DNA from: Membranipora membranacea
Lineage: Eukaryota; Bryozoa; Gymnolaemata; Cheilostomatida; Membraniporidae
Reading direction: 5' to 3'
Length of the DNA: 60,000 bases
NCBI GenBank assembly: GCA_914767715.1
Contig: OU612072.1
Location: forward strand, 26,228,001 to 26,288,000
This document shows, in pieces, positions 47,350 to 58,549 of the stretch (position 1 is the first letter of the stretch; the number at the start of each line of letters is the position of its first letter). The notes under the pieces are model-generated. The model worked only from the letters and a program-made list of their open reading frames with translations. It did no database searches and had not been told where the DNA came from. A program made the position numbers and the translations under genes.

Positions 47350-47437
47350 CAGTGATCATTTGTATTTGATCGTCCAAATCAAGGATACCATCGCAGTGAT
47401 CATTTGTATTTGATTGTCCAAATCAAGGATACCATCG
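47350..47437. repeat. 44-bp tandem duplication
   Basis: The unit starting cagtgatcatttgtatttga occurs twice in a row (47350-47393 and 47394-47437) with one difference (gatcg against gattg). Confidence 0.85.
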
Positions 47438-47477
47438 GTAGCCTAATTGGTAACCATATCTCATACTCATTGAAAGA

Positions 47478-47580
47478 CCCCCCTCCCTCCCTCCCTTCAC
47501 CTGCTATCTACCTTATCAACCTAATTAGTGGTTAACTAATTAGATTGATAAGGTAGATTGCAGGTGAAGGAAGGGGGGGG
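47478..47580. repeat. Long imperfect palindrome with C-rich/G-rich outer ends
   Basis: The left arm contains cttcacctgctatctacctt and ctaattag; the right arm is its inverted copy, ending gaaggaagggggggg. The loop is about 6 nt, with only a few mismatches over roughly 45 bp per arm. Confidence 0.85.
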
Positions 47581-48164
47581 TGAATGAAATGATAATGAAA
47601 TCTGTCTCTTAAAGTATTGTCAATTGTTCGATTGTGGTTATCATGGGGCATTTAACTTCCCAACATATGTTGGTGTGTGGGTAATTCTAGGTCACAGGCC
47701 CTAAAAAAAATTAAACAGCATAAAACTTGTTTCTAATTTATAGTCAACTAAACGTATAGCCTTGGGAGTAAGTATTAGCTAAAGTTTAGTTTAGCTAGTC
47801 TTGAGATGACTTAATGTAAGCTAGCATTAAATTTTGGCTAGTGAAGGTTGAAGTCCATAAAAAGAAAAAAAGGGTGGGCGTATGTTTGCTACTCTTGAAG
47901 TTAGCTTTTTCAAGCCTGCGCAAAATGAAGAAAATTTCCTCCTATGAATACTTTACTCCTCTATGGAACTTTTTATGAACATTATATCTGCTTGATTTTG
48001 ATTACTGTACCTTACATTTTAGAACGTACCTGAGGCATTGGATTAGCAGGATGTTGGCACCTATTGACATTTGACTACCGCGTCAAACAACTTGAAGGCA
48101 GTTAGTGTAGAAAGAACAAGTATTCATCAGATAAAGTGGTAAGCTACTCTCACACTACTCTGTA

Positions 48165-48235
48165 AGTCTACTCATTCTTCACGACTGAGTAGTAGAGTAG
48201 TACTCTACTACTAAGTCGTGAAGAATGAGTAGACT
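48165..48235. repeat. 71-bp near-perfect palindrome
   Basis: Arms of 35 bp (agtctactcattcttcacga and on) around one base, with a single mismatch. It is joined on its right to the block shared with 44970-45050. Confidence 0.9.
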
Positions 48236-48365
48236 AACTAAGAAGTCTAGCTAGTAACTGTTAGTTATTATCACTACTAGTAGCCTTCAGTAGTTTGCCA
48301 ATCAGGGGTGTCTTTCAATTAGAAAGAGCGATACTTTACTAAAGCAAATTATTGCCCACTTGGTC

Positions 48366-48500
48366 TTTCAATTAGACAAAATCACTCCCAAATCGCTCGC
48401 TCAGAATGTATATAGTTCAATCATTGACTGAACGATTTGAAAGTGAGACCCCTAGCAGGTATTGCTCACTCACCCGGTGAGCGATCAGATTGTGATTTTG
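48366..48500. mobile_element. Small inverted-repeat element, copy 2 (right end missing)
   Basis: It has the left end tttcaattaga, then cactcccaaatcgctc and gaatgtatatagttc, like copy 1 at 26500-26637, but the right-hand tctaattgaaa is absent. Confidence 0.5.
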
Positions 48501-48559
48501 GTTTTTAAGTGTTGTGTTATTTGTAATTTGTTAAAATGTTAGAATCCGGCTCCAAATGC

Positions 48560-51500
48560 AATGATCTCAGTGCCCTAACTTCATATCTAGATAGGGTGAA
48601 AGAAAGAGGGCATACACGGTTTTCATCAGTAATAATACATCTGGTAAAAAAATCCAAAACTAAGAATTACGAAAAAAATTCATCCTCAGCCATTCATATT
48701 TGTTGAGCCGACCTCAGCTGTTACAGGGGAAACTATTGGTCCATAGTCAATATGTTATATAATATGTGCCGAAATGTGAGTTGCTGGCAGTCAATGTAAC
48801 ATTGTGTATACCCTAAGAGAGTTAAGTATTTGCAGCAGGGAAAATTCACAAATAGCTACATTTAAAGCAAGCTAACATTTGCTCTCATTTCTTCATATAG
48901 ACTCCCTACTCCGCTAGAGGAGTAATTTACTGCAAATCATCTTTAGACAACTATCCTGAATATTATGTAAGATCAAGTTTATCGTCCTATTGTATTTAGA
49001 GTGATATATGAATATCTAAAAAAACTCAATATTCACACCCGTATATATATATATATAATATGTGGTTTTAGATCAGAAGATGATTTGATGGTATTCAGTA
49101 GCTAATAAACCATGGCTTCCCGCCAGAAATTGCCAGAAGATTAAACCGTGAGTTACTTCAATACCATTGGACCCCACTTTCAATGATGGGATTACTCTAG
49201 GGGAGTAATGTTAGTTCAATAGGAAAAGTCTGCATTTCGAGAAAATGGCTTGAAGTAATAAAATTATGGCTAGCCAACATTTTCTCAACTCCGTCACTTG
49301 ACATTAACTTCCAGTGGGTGACCTCACGTTCAAAGTTTTAAGATACTTGGGTTTTAATGAGCTCATTGGATGGTTGTAACAGGGTTGTCACATCCAATTC
49401 TTGAGAAAGGCACCCAAGTGCCTTCGGAGTTCACCTCTATTACAAAAACTAAGTGCAGACAACCATTGCAGTACTAACAGTCTGCTGAATAACAATAAAA
49501 AAAGCATGGCTGTAAATGCTGTTGGCAAATTCCCACATGATTATAATATAAGTTGTATGTCAATTAAAATATTTTCACCCCTGCATTTCCGGTTGCTCCA
49601 ATCCTAGTAAAATCCAAGTAAAACGATGTTGTCTTGTGTTGATGGCTGGAGGGGGGGCAGCTCCAAATATATGCAAATTAGATTAAAATTTTTCTTCAGG
49701 TAGAGAATGTTTTACTTTTTGTCACCATGCTCAGTAAATAACCTAACAAAGAGTCAAGTAGATGTCGAGCACATAGTGCTTGCTTTCCAATCTAGTCAAT
49801 GCAATGTCACAGTGTATGTTATGTCATTATCCCTATCGTTTTATCCAATTTTTCTGCATTTGGATTCGCTTCTGGTGTCACCAGTAAAATGGGAGGAACT
49901 TGAAATGTAGGCATTTATCACAGAACTTGTAATGGTTCTGGATCAAAGAAAGAAGAAATATGTCTTCATCCAACCAACTTAACATTATTGATCGCCAACC
50001 ACCCAACCAACGCTACTCCATATTGAAATGTTTCCCCACTCCTGATTGCTAAAATGAATTATTCTGAGCCATGATTTTTGCGTCATATTGTGTACTCTGA
50101 TCTAAACTTCAACAGTGCCTCTGTTAGAAGGGAATTAGGGGGGGGGGGGGGTTATTGTATGACACCTGAAGCTTTTGAACAAACCATCGGAGTGAGCATT
50201 TGCTAATGTTGTTTCACCTTGGGCCTGACACTGAGCTTATATATATTATATCTGCTTTCGCTTTGCATACTTTTGTCTTTTGTGATAGTATGGTACTTCA
50301 AAAAGTGCTGTTTTGATGTGGCCGCGTGGGCCTACATACATCTCAATTCGGAGTTTAGTGGACAGTCATAGCTTCATCATATTCTATAGACGGCATACAA
50401 TAGATAGCTGTCAGGAGGTCATTTCTCACAGATATACTCATATATGGTGTCCCAAACTCCGCACATAATTTTTTTCTACAACAATCTTACCGTTTTTTTG
50501 ACTTCACATCATGAATTAATTTCTACATACAAGATTATTTTTTACAGTTTTACTATTTGGAGGAGTGAACGTAGAATGGGGACAGTGACTCAGAAGATAT
50601 ACGACAGAGCATCATACTCAGCAGTTTTCTCACACCTTGTCACCCACCACCAATAACTCCAGCTTCAAAGAAGCACACTCTGCTGATGCTCTCTTTGTTA
50701 CACTTGGAACTGAAGTTGTGAAGACACCTGGGACAAATACCCCCCCCCCCCCCACCCAAGGTATGTATGGGCTTGAATGATCACCAATGCTTATCTATCA
50801 ATATTTTGGGAGTCACCAGCAAAATTATTATGTCAAACAATGTAATCCTCTGATTCATGATTGTTGCTACATCACTTAGACACGTATTATATATAGTTTT
50901 TTTTGTTGATGGGTTGCGGTAAATATCGAATATACCAAATATATCAAATTGAGGATACTTTAGCCAGCGACACGTTGACACCCACCCCCTAATTTAGCCA
51001 CAATCGCTCTGAAAGTATGACACGGTGATTGATATACATTTTTCTTCTTTTCAGACTATAATTTGAGCTCATGGTGGTATAGAGCGGACACCAGTCATGA
51101 CACATCAAATATGCACCATAAGCACCTCCTCCGATAGTGAACTGTCACAAAAGTCACACTCTTATATCTGCGCAGCACTATGTTGTCACTGCACACTGTT
51201 GAATCAATAGATCAAAAAGTAGTGCCACATAAACTTTCCCCATATGATAATTGATAGGGATGGGCACATGCTCTCATTTTATCAAAGTTTCAAGCTGTTC
51301 AGTGTTCACATTTGTATTGATATATCAATTGACTTTAGGGCATTTCTTGCGCCTAATGGTATTTTATAATCCTGTTGACAATCGCAGGAGGCCTTCTAGG
51401 GTTGTTGATTGTGAATGCCAATGTTTTGTGGGTTAACATATGCAAGAATAACATCTAAAATTTTTAGTATTTTTTACTGATTCAATTTTTTTTTGGACAG

Positions 51501-53230
51501 TTTATTGTTCTCACCTCGTCGATTATTCATAATTTTTCATTCCAATGCTTTGCATCCTATTCAGGTATCAGTGAACTTTAGTTCAATGCAGGTATTCCTA
51601 CTGTGGATTAACATGTATATCAGTTATATTTAAGAGTACAATGAGTACGACTTGTTTTTTAAAATAAACAGCTTTCAATTCATTTCCAAAACATGATCAA
51701 AAGGTTCATCACTCGACAAATAGGCTGAGCACTAGGTTCATGTTGATGCACTGATCTTACATCTTGTCATATATCATTACATGATACATTCGGTTGTCGG
51801 TTGTCATTGAACTGTGTGGGTGAGTCCGGCTGAGGTTGGTGAGAGGGTCGGTCTACCTCTGTATGTCCGAAACAAGAAGTGTCATTTGTATAGCGCACAC
51901 ATACATATTGAGGTTTGATCACAGCAATGAACTCCCTCTTCATTGATCACAGAATGGTTTCTCAGGCATTGTGTTTAGCAATGGCAGGCAAATTTACAAG
52001 TCGGTTTATCCCTGTGTTAAGCTTCTTATGGCTCATAGAGGGTTGCAGTTAGGTGGGAATCGGTGCTGCTAGTACACATTTTTTGGTTAGTGAGGTCCAA
52101 GACTACTATCCTGGTTAGTAGTTAGTACAAGGCAGTTTAATAATTTTTAGAAATTAGTACAAAGCAGCTTACCAATTGATAGAGGATTATAGTACGATGG
52201 CACTGCTTGCATAGACTTTGCTAATATTAAACTCTCCTTGCTATAATCATCACCATGGTAGTATCATTGCTCGTAAAGAGCTAGTTATTTTTTTATTTCT
52301 CATCTAAACAAAATTCCCTGTCCAGTGGCACAAATTATGATTCTGTAAGACCGGTGTGAGAGTATTTGTGTTCAGATATATACAAAATAAGTCTAGTTGT
52401 ACACTTTTTTGTGTGTTTCAACACCTCATCAATCAGGAATCTTGTTTAGAAGAAGTTTATTTAAACTTTCCTTCTACACCCTCTAGATTTTAAGATATAT
52501 CAATTTTTACAACCCCTTATCATTTTTAGGAATTTCAACAAGAATAGCTAACCAGAGGGATTATATAGATGACACACTAAGGGTTAATCTACGCTCCTTA
52601 GGATTTTTTAGCGTGGATGGCTTTCATTAGCTGTTTGTTGGATGAAGATGTTCTGGGCATGGAGCGTAAGCTCTGAATTTTATGGAATGTGGGTAGAGAG
52701 AAGCAAGGGTAAATCAAACCAAGGAGTAACAGCTTCCCCTGTTACTTCTTGATCAAACAGACCCATAGTTCAATGACACAATAGAACTCGTTTGTACGGA
52801 ATATCTCATGGTCACTGTAAATTCTAAATATATCAAAGCAGATGATAATATTAAGCTGATAGCTTTGAAAGATTATCTGCTACAAGACTGTCCAGGCAAT
52901 TATTTATCGCTCTAAATCTTAACTGATGTAATGGCCCTACAAGCCCCTAATCTGGCAACCCAGCCGCCTGTCTAAGCTACAGGTCTCATATATAACAGAA
53001 TAAATATCAGTGTGGGTATTCCTTTGGCAGGAATTTGTTGAAATGATTGGAACAAGGAGTAAAAGTACTCCTTGATTGGAACTCCAGACTATAGCTGCAT
53101 TGTGGAAATCCTGTCGTAATGGTCGAAACTTCTAGGAAATGTATTTGGTAGACCACATGGAACTGATGCATCGATGTTGTTTTGCCCGATACTAGCCACA
53201 TCACTCAATTACATGCAATTGATTTGAAAT
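48560..53230. other. Intergenic DNA, no gene supported
   Basis: AT-rich, with a short TA repeat near 49040, a run of 14 G (50138-50151) and a run of 14 C (50740-50753). Open frames are short and without recognisable domains. Confidence 0.45.
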
Positions 53231-53233
53231 TAA

Positions 53234-54495
53234 ATCAGAGACTATAGATATAGAGACCTTCCACTTGCCATGATAACGTATATAACCGATGCGAACACAT
53301 TGAAAATTAGGCTCCGCCCCTTTCTGGTGGTAATTACTTGGAGGTAAGCGTAGCCAGTGCTATGAATTTACTATCAAAAATTGACAAGGTGAATGATTTA
53401 GCTGTTTATTTTATAAGTACATTCACACAAAACTCTCAATAATATCAACTGGGACAAATGAAATCTAAGATGTGCGACTTTTATATAAAATATAGGCAAA
53501 GGCATCAAGGAAACAAAATACTTGGTGGATGACCTTTTGGTAATGTAGCCCCCATATGTATAGAAAATTGAATATTCAATGTGAAAATAGTTAAATGTGA
53601 ACAAGCACTGATGTTATATTCTCCAGTTCCGGTGACTGAATTGAATTCAATAGTTAGGTCAGCACAGAAACTTTCTATAGCATAGGTCTGAGAAAAGTAT
53701 CATCCTCAAAAAGTCTAAGTTTTCCCGTTTTAAGTCAGCATACTGCTGATTGTTGCCTGAAGATATGTGCTTTGAACTGCTCTGAATCTGTCTATGAAGC
53801 CCAAACAAGTTTTCAAGGCGATTTGTAAAAATAAGCTTTCCATAGCCTCAACCATCCCCCAATAAATTTGAGGCAGAGAGGGAGGTCTTCTATCTCTCAA
53901 TGCAGTAAATTCTATACATTTGTCAGCATTGAATTGTCAGTATGAATCTGCTGACGATGCACTTTACTCTGATGCCATTCTTACTTCAGTTTTGAATGTG
54001 TGTGTATGGTTGGTACTAGTCACCATGATTAAATTTTTTTATATTTATCTTAGGGCATATATTAACAAACAAAAAGAAGCCCTCTTCCTCTTGTCCTCAC
54101 ACATGAAAACTTTGTCCGTGAAACTCATTACAGCAGCTAACCTATGGCAGGCCATCATTACATAGCAGTGGGCAACAATGATGGATTATACTGCACAGCC
54201 CCCTTACTTTCTTACAAAAATACAGGCCTGTATAATATAAATCTCTGGCTAAGAATGCAACAACAAGTTGATAGTGACTTTGTTGCTGTCTGATCTGGTT
54301 TTGTCATTAAGATTGTGGTTATTTTGCCTCTAATAACTCAGGTGAAAAACCTGAAATTTTATTGAGAAAGCCATTGCTGTCTAAGGCAGCAGCGCTTACT
54401 ATACAACCAGAAGTGGGCGTGACCGTTAAATAACGCTGATTGGCTATTCGCATTTTATGCGCAAGTGGAAGGTCTCTATATCTATAGTCTCTGAT
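53234..54495. mobile_element. 1.26-kb DNA transposon relative with perfect 35-bp terminal inverted repeats and TAA duplication
   Basis: The left end atcagagactatagatatag and its continuation to 53268 equal the right end (54461-54495) in inverted orientation at all 35 positions. The element is flanked by TAA on both sides (53231-53233 and 54496-54498). A 3-bp T-A-A target duplication fits PIF/Harbinger-type insertion. No transposase frame is visible, so it is non-autonomous. Perfect repeats suggest recent movement. Confidence 0.8.
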
Positions 54496-54974
54496 TAAAT
54501 GCTAAAAAAATTAAACCTTTTTAGTTGAAAATTGTATTAATCTGGAGTAGGTTGGTGAAATCAGTCTTGATGTTCATTGATAAACCTTTAGGTTGAAAGA
54601 ACTTTCAACATACCAAACTTTTCAATGCATGCATTCAGTGGCTACAATGTACAGTTCAATCTGCCTGATCACTTTCAATGGGATTAGCTTATTGAATTGA
54701 ACAAGATTCTCAGTGTCTATTTGCCAATTACCTTTTACTTGACATCAACATCTTAGCCAAGCAGCTGAGTTCAAGCATAATTGGATGTATTGTTGTTATC
54801 CAAGTTGTTTACCCATGAAGTCATAATCAAGATAAGCCAGTCAGAATGTTAATTTTGTTGACATTGGCATTCATAGGCAACCTGCACAGAACTTAAAAGG
54901 TACCAGTAGATTTAAAAATGGTTAACCCTTTGGGTAAACACACAGATTATCGTAATGAGCTAGCAGCAGATTAT

Positions 54975-55026
54975 CAAGAGCTGAGCCAGATACAACCACT
55001 GTATGTTGTATCGGGCTCAGCTCTTG
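54975..55026. repeat. Hairpin-forming inverted repeat
   Basis: Arms of 22 bp (caagagctgagccagataca and its inverted copy) around an 8-nt loop; 21 of 22 positions pair. Confidence 0.9.
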
Positions 55027-56009
55027 TAGTTGACCAAGTAGCAAAAGAAAATCAATGACACACCGGATAATAAGGGCGCAAGAGATTTTTTTGCAAAGCA
55101 ATCTCATTTTTGGCATAGTTACTCTGTACTATGATGAGCTTGGAAGCAGAGTTTGGTGAAATAATTTGATGAAAATATACAAATGGAATTTGGTCAACCA
55201 TCTAGTATTTTTCATAAAAGGTTAAAACTTCCCGCCCCCTCACTCTTCTGTCAAAGAATGATCATGATTGTACTTTCACCAAAACAACCATCGTTGTAAA
55301 CATGTACATTCGCAAAATTAAAAATTCACCGCATTCATTAGCAGCGGCAAAAGACAGGAAGTTAGGTCAGCTTACGATGACATCCTGTCTCTCTAATTCC
55401 ACAAGTGTGTCATGATGACTTGTTACAAGTGCAATGGAATGTGTGTGTAGGATTAACTACCAGCGACAATTAATTCGATAATTAAAAATTTTGACAAGGA
55501 ATATTGAGGTAATTAAGTCATTATGCCCATTAAAGGCTAACCTCCCTGCTTGTGGCACACAAGCTGACAGCTTAAAATGTATTACTGTAAACGTTGTTGT
55601 CTTGTCACTAGCCTAACATTTAAATACTATCTGTACTAGTGCCAACACCTGCTAGGGAACTACCATCCAAGAGTGAGAGAGAAAAATGCCACAATTGCTT
55701 CCTGTACACCATATAACTGAGATGGCTGGGAATGATAAAGTTTAACATCAAGAGCTCCTTTGTAGACAGGTAATGAATGTATACCAGGTTTACAATAGAT
55801 TTACCTTTGCCTCATTTTACCCACATACCATAGCATTCAGAGCTAAATCCTTGCTCAGAGCCATTCAATATCTCAAAAATCCCAAGGAGCGTAGATTAAG
55901 ACTATGCCAATAATCAGTATTAATACTGCATGCTTTGACACCAAGTATGTTTTCTAGCCAGGGGCGTATATTCTAAAAAATTTCACTCACTGACTTTTTA
56001 GAGATGAGC

Positions 56010-56038
56010 ATAATGATCGGGCACAGCCCGATCATTAT
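56010..56038. repeat. Perfect 13-bp hairpin with 3-nt loop
   Basis: ataatgatcgggc, aca, gcccgatcattat. It lies about 160 bp from a tRNA-like head and may mark a mobile-element end. Confidence 0.85.
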
Positions 56039-56200
56039 ACCCACCACGGAAACTTTTGCATATCGGTAGCAAAATAGTGCAAGCAGAGAGGTATTTCAAT
56101 AGCTCACTGAGCTGTTGGGTACTTTCAGAAAACAACTCAATAGCAGTAGAAGACTACGGTAAAAATGCTCCAGTTATAAAGCACCCATTTGAAAAAAACT

Positions 56201-56280
56201 GACCCCGAAGGGATTCGAACCCACAACAATCTTATTAACAGTGATTATTAGGCAGACGCTCTACACACTGAGCTAATATG
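56201..56280 (-). mobile_element. tRNA-like SINE head or tRNA pseudogene
   Basis: On the minus strand ttagctcagtgtgtagagcg is followed by a B box gggttcgaatccc, but the distance between them is longer than in a normal tRNA and the acceptor ends do not pair. Confidence 0.55.
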
Positions 56281-56869
56281 AGTGCTAATATACGCCACTG
56301 CTTCTAGCATCAGTCAGCATATTTTCGGTAGTTCTGTGGAGAATATGGCCTCATTCGCATATCACTTTTCTCCACTTAGGCATGTAGGGCGATTAATACA
56401 AAGTAGATCCTCGCTCAACTGGTGAGCGATGTTGTACTTTTTTATTAGTAGCAAAGTTTTGTGATCATTCTGCTAGCATAATTTAGCTGATGTATTCTAT
56501 TTATGCAGTTGCTGCCTACATTCTCAGATTGCACAAGATATAGCTTAGGGTAGGCCTACAGTACAACACAGAAGAGTTGAACATAGGTATTTTGTCGGCT
56601 CATCATACTCAATACTAAGAGTTGTGCTTACAAAAATTGTGAGGAGGACAATTCGAATGGAATGCTTTCATTGTAGCAGCTAACTTGCCTGGTCATCTAA
56701 ATACAAACTCATTGAATACAATGTCAATCCAATTATATAATATTGACTAGAACTGGGCTAGAACTGTAAAGGATTATACTATAACAATACAATAGCAATA
56801 ATGAATGTAGTTTATTTGGCAGGCAGGGTTAATTATACAATAATGTTGCTGGTTGGGTAATGATATATG

Positions 56870-58545
56870 GGGCATGAAACTCAGTGTATGTCCTGAAAAT
56901 CTGAGGTCTTTAGCTCAATAATTGCTTATTATGCCAGCTACAAAAGAAGCTTTCTCTTAAGCATCACAAATCAGTAAAATAATGTGTAGGCACATTTTCT
57001 TTTTAGCAGCAGCATGGCTTCGAATGGTCTGACACCACAAATTTTTATATCATTGGATTGCTCATCTTCTGAGGAACGCAGTGGTTACTTTCTTTAGTAA
57101 ACAAGGAAAATATCTATTAACATATCGAACGCTTTATGGAAAACAGTTAAAAAATGATATAAATTGCTGCCCTGCTGCCGGCTTATGTATGCAATTATTC
57201 CACTTTCATGGGGGCAAAGAAATTCACAGTTTGTGAGTGTGTCCTGAAAATCTGAGGTCTGTAGCTCAATAATCGCTTATGCCAGCTACAAAAGAAGCTT
57301 TCTCTAAAGCATCACAAATCAGTAAAATAATGTGTAGGCACATTTTCTTTTGAGCAGCAGCATGGCTTCGAATGGTCTGACACCACAAATTTTTATATCA
57401 TTGGATTGCTCATCTTCTGAGGAACACAGTGGTTATTTTCTTTAGTAAACAAGGAAAATATCTACCAACATATCGAAAGCTTGATGGAAAACAGTTAAAA
57501 AATTATATTAATTTCTGCCCTGCTGCCGGCTTATGTATAAAATTATTCCACTTTCATGGGGGGCAAAGAAATACACAGTTTGTGAGTGTGTCCTGAAAAT
57601 CTGAGGTCTGTAGCTCAATATTTTCTTATGCCAGCTACAAAAGAAGCTTTTTCTAAAGCATCACAAATCAGTAAAACAATGTGTAGCCAAATTATCTTTT
57701 GAGCAGCGGCATAACTTCTAAAGGTCTGACAGCACAAATTTTTATATCATTGGATTCCTCATCTCCCGAGGAACATAGTGTTAATTTTTTTAGTAAAAAA
57801 GGAAAACATCTTCCAACATTTCGAGAGCTTTAGTGAAAACAGTTTGAAAATGATAAAATTGCTGCCCTGCTGCCGGCATATGTATGCAACTACTCCATTT
57901 TCATGGCGGGCATTTTTTGAGTATGATCTGAATATCTGAGGTCTGTAGCTCGACAACTTATTTTGTTTGCAACAAAAATTATGATTTATAGCCATATTGA
58001 GAGTATAAAAAATTTGGCACCAACTCGAACCCAGAGCTCTGCGTTGACGAAATAGAGAATTATCCACTGAGCTACACAGACATGTTGTATCAAAATAATA
58101 GTGTCTGCCTTAAATTTAGTGGAGCATGAATTCTGTATTACAATAATTACATTACATTACTGATGATGAATACACACACAATCAGCATATTTGTGCACAG
58201 CTAAATCATCGCAAATCAATAAAATAATGTAGAAGCACATTTTCTTTTGAGCAGCAGCATGGCTTCAAATGGTCTGACACCACAAATTTTTATATCATTG
58301 GATTGCTCATCTTCTGAGGAACATAGTGGTTATTTTCTTTAGTAAACAAGGAAAATATCTACCAACATATCGAAAGCTTTACGGAAAACGGTTAAAAAAT
58401 GATATAAATTGCTGCCCTGCTGCCGGCTTATGTATGCAATTATTCCACTTTCATGGGGGGCAAAGAAATACACAGTTTGTGAGTGTGTCCTGAAAATTTG
58501 AGGTCTGTAGCTTGATAACTTTTTATGCCAGCCACAAAAGAAGTT
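56870..58545 (+). repeat. Tandem array of a roughly 350-bp unit
   Basis: The marker tcctgaaaatctgaggtct recurs at 56890, 57241, 57590, about 57925 (diverged) and 58490, spaced 351, 349 and about 335 bp. The last spacing is enlarged by an insertion carrying a tRNA-like sequence. A block from catggcttcgaatggtctga to tcatcttctgaggaac is the best conserved; copy 3 is the most diverged. No frame is open across all copies. Confidence 0.85.
58013..58082 (-). mobile_element. tRNA-like sequence inserted in the tandem array
   Basis: Minus-strand tgtagctcagtggataattc with a later gggttcgag B box resembles a tRNA or SINE head. It interrupts the 350-bp array between copies. Confidence 0.55.
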
Positions 58546-58549
58546 TTTC

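Larger units (their letters stand above)
54499..56880. other. Intergenic DNA, no gene supported
   Basis: Holds hairpins at 54975-55026 and 56010-56038 and a tRNA-like SINE head at 56201-56280. The rest shows no coding signal. Confidence 0.45.

Noticed and set aside
56201-56280. Functional tRNA gene on the minus strand
   Set aside because: A and B boxes are good, but the distance between them is too long and the acceptor stem does not pair, so it is treated as a SINE head or pseudogene.
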